Assembly: GCA_947643615.1 (NCBI GenBank)
Contig: CANRWO010000009.1
Span: forward strand, 1-64,000
From: an uncultured Lachnospiraceae bacterium
GTDB lineage: Bacteria; Bacillota; Clostridia; Lachnospirales; Lachnospiraceae
DNA: 64,000 nt
Direction: 5' to 3'
The translations under genes were made by a program, and so were the position numbers. Below the pieces are notes generated by a model. It did no database searches, was not told where the DNA came from, and saw nothing but the letters and a program-made list of their open reading frames with translations. Positions 41,886 to 49,418 of the stretch are shown here, piece after piece (within the stretch, counting starts at the first letter, position 1; every line of letters starts with the position of its first letter).

Positions 41886-42659
41886 ATGAACATTGCGATT
41901 ATTACAGGGGCGTCCTCCGGTATCGGTATGGAGTTTGCCCTGCAAATGGACAGCTATTTTGTTACCATTGACGAATTTTGGCTGATCGCCAGAAACAGGG
42001 AACACTTGGAAGAGGTGGCGAAGGTATTGGACCACAAGGCCAGGATTATCGTTATGGATATCACGGATGAGAAGAAGCAGGATGCCCTGGAGGATCTGCT
42101 GATTGAGAAGAACGCTGTGGTGAGGGTGTTGGTCAATGCCGCCGGTTTCGGTGTTATGGGGCCTTTCAGTGAGCAGGAGAGGATGACGGCACAGGATATG
42201 GTACGATTAAACTGCGAGGCATTGACTGCGCTGACCCATCGCATGCTCCCCTATATGCGCAAAAACAGCAGGATCCTTCAGATGGCATCCAGTGCCGCCT
42301 TCCTGCCACAGCCGGATTTTGCGGTATATGCAGCCACAAAGGCATATGTACTGAGCTTTTCCAGAGCTTTGGGGGAGGAGCTCAGGGAGGCGGGAATTTA
42401 TGTTACAAGCGTATGCCCGGGGCCCGTGGATACCCCCTTTTTTGATATTGCAGAGAAGACGGGAACTACCCTTTCCATCAAAAAATATACTATGGTAAGC
42501 CCGGAAAAGGTAGTGGCCCTGGCATTGAAGGATTCATACCACAAGCGCTCCATGTCGGTGTGCAGCCTGCCCATCAAATGTTTGCGCTGTCTTTCAAAGA
42601 CGGTTCCCCACAGCTTTCTCTTAAAGGGGATGGGACTGTTGAAAAAGAAAGGATTATGA
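41886..42659 (+). CDS. SDR family NAD(P)-dependent oxidoreductase
   Basis: Classical short-chain dehydrogenase: TGASSGIGMEFALQM (nucleotide binding), VNAAGFGVMGPF, catalytic Ser in MASSAAFLPQPDFAVYAATKAYV with YxxxK, and CPGPVDTPFF. 257 aa. The hydrophobic/basic C-terminus (FLLKGMGLLKKKG) suggests membrane association, as in DltE/YqjQ-like members. AAGGAAGGA precedes the ATG. The stop overlaps the next gene's upstream ATG. Confidence 0.9.
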   Translation: MNIAIITGASSGIGMEFALQMDSYFVTIDEFWLIARNREHLEEVAKVLDHKARIIVMDITDEKKQDALEDLLIEKNAVVRVLVNAAGFGVMGPFSEQERMTAQDMVRLNCEALTALTHRMLPYMRKNSRILQMASSAAFLPQPDFAVYAATKAYVLSFSRALGEELREAGIYVTSVCPGPVDTPFFDIAEKTGTTLSIKKYTMVSPEKVVALALKDSYHKRSMSVCSLPIKCLRCLSKTVPHSFLLKGMGLLKKKGL

Positions 42660-42661
42660 AC

Positions 42662-43246
42662 ATGCAATTACTCAGAATATTTTCCGCAGAAAAGTACAAA
42701 GGGACTAAGGACTATATCAACACCCAGAAGAAATTTGAGATTATTCGGACACTTCTCTATTTTGCGATCTCCGTTTCTCTGTTTGCGGCAGGGTATATCC
42801 AGACGGGAAGAAAGACAAACCTGCTGACGGTGGTGGCGGTCCTCGGCTGTCTCCCTGCCAGCAAGAGCGCAGTGAATGCCATTATGTTCCTCAGGTTTAA
42901 GAGCTGCGGGGAGGAAGCCGCTGCCGGGATTGAGAAACATTGTCAGGGGCTTCATACACTTTATGATATGGTATTTACTTCCTATCAGAAGAATTATGTA
43001 GTCAGCCATCTTGCAGTCAGGGGGAATACGGTCTGTGGGTATTCCGAAAAGCCGGATTTTCCGGAGAATGATTTTTATAAGCATATTGACAATATCTTAA
43101 AGATGGACGGCTTAAAAGATGTGACGGTGAAGATTTTTACGGATTTAAAAAAATATACGGATCGCCTGGAGCAAATGAAAGAGTTGGAAACGGATGAGAG
43201 CCGGTCGGAAACCATTGCAGGCACGCTGAAAAGCGTGGTCCTGTAA
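42662..43246 (+). CDS. Uncharacterised membrane protein, 194 aa
   Basis: No family recognised. Two hydrophobic helices (IIRTLLYFAISVSLFAAGYI and LLTVVAVLGCLPASKSAVNAIMFL, residues ~22-65) then a ~125-residue cytosolic domain with TSYQKNYVVSHLAVRGNTVCGYSEKP and a charged C-terminus. ATG 42662 is chosen because AAAGGA lies 8 nt upstream; ATG 42656 overlaps the SDR stop but is only 2 nt from that site. Track start 42560 lies inside the SDR gene. Coupled to the SDR gene. Confidence 0.7.
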   Translation: MQLLRIFSAEKYKGTKDYINTQKKFEIIRTLLYFAISVSLFAAGYIQTGRKTNLLTVVAVLGCLPASKSAVNAIMFLRFKSCGEEAAAGIEKHCQGLHTLYDMVFTSYQKNYVVSHLAVRGNTVCGYSEKPDFPENDFYKHIDNILKMDGLKDVTVKIFTDLKKYTDRLEQMKELETDESRSETIAGTLKSVVL

Positions 43247-43362
43247 CGGTCAGCCTGCTGTACCGTTGGCATTTTGCCATAAATCCGGCGGCCCCGTAAG
43301 CTTTGTGGTCCTATAGGATGTGGCGCTTCCGGGAAATGTGCCGGAATGGAAACGAGGGAAAT

Positions 43363-44589
43363 ATGCAGTCAACTACCATTGGAAAGAATCAGGCGGGGCA
43401 ACGCCTGGACAAATTTTTGCATAAGTTTCTGCCCAATGCCGGATCCGGTTTCTTGTATAAGATGCTGCGGAAAAAGAACATTACCTTGAATGGCAGGAAA
43501 GCAGAAGGAGCCGAATTGCTGCGAGAGGGTGATTCCGTATGCTTTTACTTCTCGGCGGAAACCTTTGAGAAGTTTTCAGGAAGGCCCATACAGGCGGAAA
43601 GCCGGACCGCCCTTTCCGCAAGGCCGGAATTTGCCGGAAAACCGTCATGCGTTTCCCTGGGGTCGGAAGAGGCCGAATCCTTGCCGGGCGTCTCCCTGGG
43701 GTCGGAAGAGGCCGAATCCCTGCCGGGCGTTTCCCCGGGGTCGGGAGAGGCCGAATCCTTGCCGGGCGTCTCCCCGGGGTCGGAAGAGGCGGTGGCGACA
43801 AACGGCTTCTCTAATCCCCTGGCCGCAGAATACAGGAAAGCATACCGGCTGCTCAAGGGAATACAGATAGTATACGAAGACGAGCACTTCCTGTTTTTAA
43901 ATAAACCGTCTGGAATCCTGTCCCAGAAGGCAAAACCGGAGGACTGCAGCATCAATGAATGGATGATTGGTTATCTGCTGCAAGGGAACCCCTCCCTGGC
44001 AGATGAGCTTATCAGCTTCCGTCCTTCCGTCTGCAACCGTCTTGACCGGAACACCAGCGGCATTGTGCTGTGTGGAAAGACATTGGCAGGCCTGCAGTTC
44101 CTGAACCGGATTTTAAAAGAAAGACAGGTTCGGAAGTTTTACCAGACCATTTGTGTGGGCAAGCTGGAAGAGCCTGCGCAGATTCAGGGATATTTGGTGA
44201 AAGACGAGAAGAGTAACAGGGTCAGCGTGGCCTCCTCAAAACAAAAGGATTGCCCGAAACAGAATTCCATAAAGACAGGCTATATTCCCCTGAACGCCAA
44301 CGGAGGCTTCACTTACCTGGAAGTGGAACTGTTCACCGGTAAGACGCACCAGATCCGCGCCCATCTGGCCGGTATAGGCCATCCCCTGGTTGGGGATTTC
44401 AAGTATGGGAATGTTCAGGTAAACCAGAAAATGAAGCGGGAATATGGGTTGGGGCATCATCTGCTCCACGCCTGCCGGGTGGCATTCCCAAAAGTTGCAG
44501 ACGGACCGGGGGCGGCTCTCAGCCAGCGTGAATTTACTGTCCCGGAACCGGAGCAGTTTACCGCTGTGAGAAAGGCATTGGAATTGTAG
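43363..44589 (+). CDS. RluA family pseudouridine synthase with repeat linker
   Basis: Pseudouridine synthase of the RluC/RluD type. N-terminal S4-like domain (GQRLDKFLHKFLPNAGSGFLYKMLRKKNITLNG), catalytic NRLDRNTSGIVL, TGKTHQIRAHLA and HPLVGDFKYG. Between them, residues ~95-150 are a low-complexity insert with a 13-residue repeat (SLGSEEAESLPGV). ATG 43363 (MQSTTIGKNQAGQRLD) with GAGGG is preferred over 43303. 408 aa, about 90 longer than usual because of the insert. Confidence 0.9.
   Translation: MQSTTIGKNQAGQRLDKFLHKFLPNAGSGFLYKMLRKKNITLNGRKAEGAELLREGDSVCFYFSAETFEKFSGRPIQAESRTALSARPEFAGKPSCVSLGSEEAESLPGVSLGSEEAESLPGVSPGSGEAESLPGVSPGSEEAVATNGFSNPLAAEYRKAYRLLKGIQIVYEDEHFLFLNKPSGILSQKAKPEDCSINEWMIGYLLQGNPSLADELISFRPSVCNRLDRNTSGIVLCGKTLAGLQFLNRILKERQVRKFYQTICVGKLEEPAQIQGYLVKDEKSNRVSVASSKQKDCPKQNSIKTGYIPLNANGGFTYLEVELFTGKTHQIRAHLAGIGHPLVGDFKYGNVQVNQKMKREYGLGHHLLHACRVAFPKVADGPGAALSQREFTVPEPEQFTAVRKALEL
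43654..43790 (+). repeat. 39-bp tandem repeat in the RluA-like gene
   Basis: Copies at 43654, 43693 and 43732 (39 bp each, 1-3 mismatches) plus a half copy. Unit TCCCTGGGGTCGGAAGAGG...; in frame, 13 residues per unit. Confidence 0.9.
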
Positions 44590-44658
44590 TGTTACACAGG
44601 CAAAAATTGAAATATATGAAACAAGTGAAAACCGGGCAGGAAAGGGATAAGATATAAT

Positions 44659-45192
44659 ATGGCAACATGGAATTCCAGAGGCCTGAGAGGCTCCACCCTG
44701 GAGGATATGATCAACCGTACAAATGAAAAATACGAGGAAGCGGGCCTAGCCCTGATCCAGAAAATCCCAACTCCCATTACACCCATCAAAATAGACAAGG
44801 AGCAACGTCACATCACCCTCGCCTATTTTGAACAGAAGAGTACCGTTGACTATATCGGGGCAGTTCAGGGGATTCCCGTGTGCTTTGACGCAAAGGAATG
44901 CGCTGCGGATACCTTTGCCCTTCAGAATATACATGAACATCAGGTAAAGTTCATGGAAAACTTTGAGAAGCAGGGGGGCATTTCTTTCTTTCTGATCTAT
45001 TACACCCATAAGGACGTCCTTTACTACCTGCCCCTGGAGATGCTGTTGTTTTTCTGGAATCGGGCACAGGGGGGAGGGCGGAAAAGCTTCCGTTACGAAG
45101 AACTGAACCCGGCCTATATCCTGCCTAAGAAACATGGTATTCTGGTTCCCTATCTGGATATGCTGCAGAGGGACTTAGAGGACAGGGATTGA
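44659..45192 (+). CDS. recU: Holliday junction resolvase RecU
   Basis: Structure-specific endonuclease that resolves four-way junctions in Firmicutes, in place of RuvC. NSRGLRGSTLEDMINRTNEKY, QKIPTPITP, AYFEQKSTVDYIGAVQGIPVCFDAKEC (acidic active-site residues) and LQNIHEHQVKFM match RecU from Bacillus. GGRKSFRYEEL lies near the C-terminus. 177 aa, close to the usual ~200 but lacking part of the N-terminal extension. A ribosome-binding site GGAAAGGG lies about 12 nt before the ATG. Works with RuvAB, encoded 40 kb away in this window. Confidence 0.92.
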   Translation: MATWNSRGLRGSTLEDMINRTNEKYEEAGLALIQKIPTPITPIKIDKEQRHITLAYFEQKSTVDYIGAVQGIPVCFDAKECAADTFALQNIHEHQVKFMENFEKQGGISFFLIYYTHKDVLYYLPLEMLLFFWNRAQGGGRKSFRYEELNPAYILPKKHGILVPYLDMLQRDLEDRD

Positions 45193-45309
45193 GATAACAC
45201 CGTCCATTGGGTAGCGGACGAAACCACCATTTTAGTCTGTTCATTCCCGCATGTTTTATGTTATACTATGTTATGTGGTTTTGTTTTTCCGGCTTTTCAT
45301 GCCCGGATA

Positions 45310-45423
45310 GAAACAGATTCGGATGGAAAAAGAGCCGAATAGAAACAGGTTTGGATAGAAACAGGTTTGGATAAAAACAGGTCCGAATAAAAACAAGTTC
45401 GAACAAAACCGGATAGAAACGAG
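45310..45423. repeat. 16-bp degenerate tandem repeat upstream of hisZ
   Basis: About seven units of GAAACAGGTTTGGATA starting at 45310, 45326, 45342, 45358, 45374 and 45390; units three and four are identical. The last is truncated to 10 bp, then GAAACGAG follows. It fills the middle of the 326-bp recU-hisZ gap; apart from it I see only weak promoter-like TATACT near 45262. Confidence 0.85.
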
Positions 45424-45518
45424 TGTCTAAAAGAAAGCGGCCCTGCACATGGCATGGTTAAAATGCGCAAAGGGATCTGCCCACATACACTATTATACAG
45501 TGGGGAAATGAGGAAAAT

Positions 45519-46643
45519 ATGAGCAAACGATTATTGCATACTCCCGAGGGTGTCCGGGATCTCTACGGAAAAGAATATGAGAGAAAGCTTTTTGTGGAGA
45601 AAAGACTGCATGAGAAGCTGAGGCTATACGGCTATGAGGATATCCAGACGCCCACCTTTGAATTTTTTGACGTCTTTTCAAAGGAGGTTGGAACTACCCC
45701 CAGTAAAGAACTGTATAAGTTCTTTGACAAGGAAAACAATACCCTTGTGCTGAGGCCTGATTTTACCCCGTCCATCGCCCGCTGCGCGGCTAAATATTTC
45801 TGCGGGGATCAGCTGCCCTTAAGGTTCAGCTATATGGGAAACACCTTTAATAATACATCAAGCCTTCAGGGGAAGCTTAAGGAAACGACCCAGATGGGCG
45901 CGGAGCTGATAGGCGAGCCTTCCGTGGAAGCGGACGGGGAGATGATCAGCCTGGTCATTGAAGCCCTCTTAAGCACAGGCCTGAACCGTTTCCAGGTCAG
46001 CATCGGCCAGGTGGAATATTTTAAAGGATTATGCGAGGAGGCCGGGTTGGATGAAGAGACGGAGTATGCTTTAAGAGACTGCATTTCCGGGAAAAACTAT
46101 TTTGCAACCCAGGAGCTTTTGATTGAAAGAGAAGTGGCGGAACCTTACCAGAGCAGGCTGCTCCGGGTGGCGGATATGTTCGGAAATATGTGTTCCCTGG
46201 CGGAGGCCAGGGAGATGGTAAGCAATCCCCGTTCCATCGCGGCAATCCAACGCCTTGAGAAATTGTATGAAGTGCTGGAGGCTTACGGCGTGGCGGAATA
46301 CATATCCTTTGACCTTGGAATGTTAAGCAAATATAATTATTACACAGGCGTCATTTTCAAGGCCTATACCTATGGCGTGGGGGAAGCCGTTGTAAAAGGC
46401 GGCAGGTATGACCGTCTTCTGGAACAGTTTGGCAAAAAGGCTCCCGCCGTGGGGTTCTGCGTGGTCATTGACAGCATAATGGAAGCACTCTCCAGACAGA
46501 GGGTCGAAATCCCTCTTCCAGAGGCTGCAAGGATATTGTATTATGATGGGGCAGATTACCGTGAGAAGCTGGCAATGGCCCGGAAGCTGCGGGGGGAGAA
46601 TGTAGCGGTAGCGCTGGTAAGGAAGGACGACATAAATGAGTGA
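45519..46643 (+). CDS. hisZ: ATP phosphoribosyltransferase regulatory subunit
   Basis: Catalytically inactive HisRS paralog that forms an octamer with short HisG and gives histidine feedback control. TPEGVRDLYGKEYERKLFVEKRLHEKLRLYGYEDIQTPTFEFFDVF starts the class II synthetase-like core; LRPDFTPSIARCAAKYF is typical of HisZ. 374 aa. Overlaps hisG by 8 nt. GAGG precedes the ATG. Its presence shows the short-form HisG system. Confidence 0.94.
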   Translation: MSKRLLHTPEGVRDLYGKEYERKLFVEKRLHEKLRLYGYEDIQTPTFEFFDVFSKEVGTTPSKELYKFFDKENNTLVLRPDFTPSIARCAAKYFCGDQLPLRFSYMGNTFNNTSSLQGKLKETTQMGAELIGEPSVEADGEMISLVIEALLSTGLNRFQVSIGQVEYFKGLCEEAGLDEETEYALRDCISGKNYFATQELLIEREVAEPYQSRLLRVADMFGNMCSLAEAREMVSNPRSIAAIQRLEKLYEVLEAYGVAEYISFDLGMLSKYNYYTGVIFKAYTYGVGEAVVKGGRYDRLLEQFGKKAPAVGFCVVIDSIMEALSRQRVEIPLPEAARILYYDGADYREKLAMARKLRGENVAVALVRKDDINE

Positions 46644-47286
46644 CTATAGGTATCTGACCTTTGCCTTGGGCAAAGGAAGGCTGGCAAATAAGACAATGGA
46701 ATTATTTGAAGAGATCGGGATTACCTGTGAGGAGATGAAGGACAAAAGCTCCCGGAAACTGATCTTTGTCAACGAAGAGCTGAAGCTCCGCTTCTTTCTG
46801 TCCAAAGGGCCGGACGTGCCCACCTATGTGGAATACGGCGCGGCAGATATTGGCATTGTGGGAAGGGATACTATTCTGGAGGAGAACCGGAATGTCTATG
46901 AGGTGCTGGATTTGGGTTATGGGAGGTGCCGCATGTGCGTCTGCGGTCCGGCCTCAGCCAGGGAGCTTCTGCAGCACCATGAAAGGATCCGGGTAGCCAG
47001 TAAATATCCCAACATTGCCAGGGACTATTTCTATGATAAGAAGCATCAAACCGTGGACATCATTAAGCTTAACGGTTCCGTTGAACTGGGACCTCTGGTA
47101 GAGTTGTCCGACGTGATCGTGGATATTGTGGAAACAGGTTCCACCTTAAAGGAGAACGGCCTTGAGGTACTGGAGGAGGTCTGCCCGCTGTCCGCCAGGA
47201 TGATCGTGAACCCAGTGAGTATGCAGATGGAGACGGAGCGCATCAAGGATTTGGTAAATAGGCTGCGCAGGCGTTTGTCTTCTTAA
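46636..47286 (+). CDS. hisG: ATP phosphoribosyltransferase (short form)
   Basis: First committed step of histidine synthesis: ATP + PRPP to phosphoribosyl-ATP. FALGKGRLANKTMELFEEIGI, GPDVPTYVEYGAADIGIVGRDT and the PRPP loop DIVETGSTLKENGLEVLE. 216 aa is the short form lacking the C-terminal regulatory domain, hence the need for HisZ. The rest of the pathway seen in this window (hisD, hisB) begins 14.6 kb downstream. Confidence 0.96.
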   Translation: MSDYRYLTFALGKGRLANKTMELFEEIGITCEEMKDKSSRKLIFVNEELKLRFFLSKGPDVPTYVEYGAADIGIVGRDTILEENRNVYEVLDLGYGRCRMCVCGPASARELLQHHERIRVASKYPNIARDYFYDKKHQTVDIIKLNGSVELGPLVELSDVIVDIVETGSTLKENGLEVLEEVCPLSARMIVNPVSMQMETERIKDLVNRLRRRLSS

Positions 47287-47337
47287 ACGGTACATATTGC
47301 GCGGAAAACTGCCTGTAGAAATTCGGGAGGACAATCA

Positions 47338-48027
47338 ATGAAGAGCTTGCTTGAGACTACCATGAATACCAGAAGATTGGGACGGCCCGGAACCATACAG
47401 GGTGGGTTGCTTCGGAGCGATGAGATTAAGCATCCCAACGAAAGGGACATCCGATATCTGCTGGACAGTCAGATCACTACCATCATTGATATGCGCGGGA
47501 AAGCTGACGTGGCCAGGTTCCCCAGTCCGTTTGCGTCCAGGCAAGACTTTGATTATCATAACATTGCTATAGAAGAAGGCAGCAGCGTGCCGGAATCGGT
47601 GGCCGCAGTCCCGGGCAGCTATTTGGAGATTGCCGGTTCTGCCAATATGGCCCATGTGTTCCGGTGCATTGCCAATGCGCCCAGGGGGGCGCTGTTCCAT
47701 TGTGCGGCGGGAAAGGACCGGACGGGAGTGGTTTCCGCCATCCTGCTCATGTTTGCAGGCGCGGGTCAGGAAGAGATTGTTGAAGATTACATGCTGACAA
47801 AAGAGTATAACCGAAGAAGGTTTGCGCTGGTACGGAAGAACTGTCCCCATATCGACATCAATATCATCATACCCAGGGAAGAGTATATGGTGCATTTCCT
47901 GCAGTTATTCCGTCACAGGTATGGCTGTGTGCAGTCCTATTTCCAGGCCATAGGCCTTGCGCCGGAGGAAACAGGGTTACTGGAAAGAAAATTGCAATAC
48001 CTATCTCCAGATAAGCCGCAAAAATAA
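47338..48027 (+). CDS. Tyrosine-protein phosphatase (DSP/PTP-like, Y_phosphatase3)
   Basis: Cysteine-dependent phosphatase. Active-site P-loop HCAAGKDRTG (HCxxGxxR, about residue 122) is intact; GGLLRSDEIKHPNERDIRYLLDSQITTIIDMR is the family's N-terminal region. 229 aa, no signal peptide, so cytosolic. Substrate (protein phosphotyrosine or phosphoinositide-like) unknown. GGGAGG 7 nt before the ATG. It is the first gene after hisG and may be transcribed with it. Confidence 0.88.
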   Translation: MKSLLETTMNTRRLGRPGTIQGGLLRSDEIKHPNERDIRYLLDSQITTIIDMRGKADVARFPSPFASRQDFDYHNIAIEEGSSVPESVAAVPGSYLEIAGSANMAHVFRCIANAPRGALFHCAAGKDRTGVVSAILLMFAGAGQEEIVEDYMLTKEYNRRRFALVRKNCPHIDINIIIPREEYMVHFLQLFRHRYGCVQSYFQAIGLAPEETGLLERKLQYLSPDKPQK

Positions 48028-48118
48028 CGATTGTAAAGGTATGCATATAAAGGGCACAAGGCAGAAAAATTATTGCAGCAGAAACGGAAAGACAGAAACA
48101 GAAAGGATAATAGCGGCA

Positions 48119-48607
48119 ATGAAGCTCATCATTACAGACCTGGAAAATTTTAATATTGCGGTAGAAGGAGAATATAAGCTTATCAATCCCCACGGGGAGG
48201 TCCATCCCTGCATCGGCTGCTTTGGCTGCTGGGTCAGGACGCCGGGGAAATGTGTGATCCGTGACGGTTACGAGGGCACGGGGATAGAAATGGGAAAATG
48301 CAGTGAGCTTATATTTATCAGCAAGTGTTGTTACGGCGGCTTAAGTCCTTTCATAAAGACCGTGCAGGACAGGGCGATCTCTTACATACATCCCGATTTT
48401 GTCCTGCGTAAAGGTGAGATGCATCACAAGCGCAGGTATCAAAATATCATTTCCCTGTCCGCATATTTCTATGGGGAGAATATAACGGAACAGGAAAAGG
48501 AGACCGCCCGGAATATCCTGGAAGCAAACGCCGACAACTATGACGGGACGGTAAAGACGGTCTGTTTTTATCAAACGGCAGAGGAGCTGGAGGACATACG
48601 TTTATGA
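48119..48607 (+). CDS. Flavodoxin-like NAD(P)H-dependent oxidoreductase
   Basis: FMN-reductase-type flavoprotein. CIGCFGCWVRTPGKCVIRD is the characteristic cysteine-containing loop of this subgroup; ELIFISKCCYGGLSPFIKTVQDR follows. ATG 48119 (MKLIITDLENFNI) with AAAGGATAA upstream gives 162 aa; the track start 47957 overlaps the phosphatase gene. The N-terminal phosphate-binding strand is short. ATGA overlap with the next gene, which encodes a related fold, suggests a two-component flavoprotein. Confidence 0.78.
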   Translation: MKLIITDLENFNIAVEGEYKLINPHGEVHPCIGCFGCWVRTPGKCVIRDGYEGTGIEMGKCSELIFISKCCYGGLSPFIKTVQDRAISYIHPDFVLRKGEMHHKRRYQNIISLSAYFYGENITEQEKETARNILEANADNYDGTVKTVCFYQTAEELEDIRL

Positions 48608-49290
48608 AGATTATATTAGCCAATGGCAGTCCCAAGGTAGGAGACAGCGCCAGCAGAATCTTTCTGGCCTATTTAAAAGATTACTTTACAGACCAATCCC
48701 GTCAGCAGCCGGAAGCTGTATTGAGGGACGAAGAACGAAAGATCCTGGAGGCGGAATTCCATGCCGCCCATATTCCGGAAGGAACCATGGAGGAACTGAA
48801 AAGTGCGGATGCGTTGATTTTTGCCTGTCCTCTTTATGTAGATGGCCTTCCAGGGCATTTGTTGTCCTGCCTTATGCAGATGGAAAGCCTGCTCCGAAAT
48901 CCTCAATGGCAGAACCCGGGATTGCGGATTTACGGTATCGTGAACTGTGGCTTTTATGAGGGGATCCAGGCTCAATACGCCCTGGAACTTTTGCGAAACT
49001 GGTGTGCCAGAACAGGTCTAGCCTGGTGTGGCGGTATAGGTATCGGCGGAGGCGGTGGAATTTCCATGATGCCTGCGGTGGAGGGCGGTCATGGCCCCAG
49101 GGCGCCTGTGGAAAAGGCGCTGGCGGAAATGACGGACACGGTACTTCAACAGAAGATTCAGGAAAATAAGTATGTTTCCGTTGCCTTCCCCAGATTTCTA
49201 TATAAACTGGCAGCACAGGCAGGGTGGCGCCAGTCGATCAGGGCAAACGGCGGTAAAGTAAGGGACTTGGGGAAGCGGCCGGAAGAGTAA
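48604..49290 (+). CDS. Flavodoxin family protein (NADPH-dependent FMN reductase-like)
   Basis: Begins MKIILANGSPKVGDSASRIFLAYL, the FMN phosphate-binding loop, with FACPLYVDGLPGHLLSCLMQM and a glycine-rich stretch GGIGIGGGGG after strand four. 228 aa. Starts inside the stop of the preceding flavoprotein gene (ATGA), so translationally coupled. The C-terminal ~60 residues carry an amphipathic helix (FPRFLYKLAAQAGWRQSIRANGG), as in some membrane-associated iron-sulfur flavoproteins. Substrate unknown. Confidence 0.8.
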   Translation: MKIILANGSPKVGDSASRIFLAYLKDYFTDQSRQQPEAVLRDEERKILEAEFHAAHIPEGTMEELKSADALIFACPLYVDGLPGHLLSCLMQMESLLRNPQWQNPGLRIYGIVNCGFYEGIQAQYALELLRNWCARTGLAWCGGIGIGGGGGISMMPAVEGGHGPRAPVEKALAEMTDTVLQQKIQENKYVSVAFPRFLYKLAAQAGWRQSIRANGGKVRDLGKRPEE

Positions 49291-49346
49291 TACAGGAGGG
49301 TAATCCGCCTTTAGGGCAGGAACCCTTTTGGAATATGTATCCGCCT

Positions 49347-49382
49347 GGGCGGTTGGATGCCCTGAAACGCATCCGGCCGCCC
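49347..49382. terminator. Hairpin between convergent flavoprotein and GH94 genes
   Basis: GGGCGGTTGGATG pairs with CATCCGGCCGCCC (11 pairs, one 2-nt internal mismatch), no T-run. Candidate shared 3' end structure. Confidence 0.5.
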
Positions 49383-49418
49383 GTCTGGCATCGCAATACA
49401 AATCCAGCGTCGGAAACT

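Noticed and set aside
45310-45423. CRISPR-like array
   Set aside because: Units are contiguous 16-mers without unique spacers and there are no cas genes.
45266-45448. 60-aa minus ORF rich in FYPNLFLS
   Set aside because: Produced by translating the 16-bp tandem array; no ribosome-binding site.
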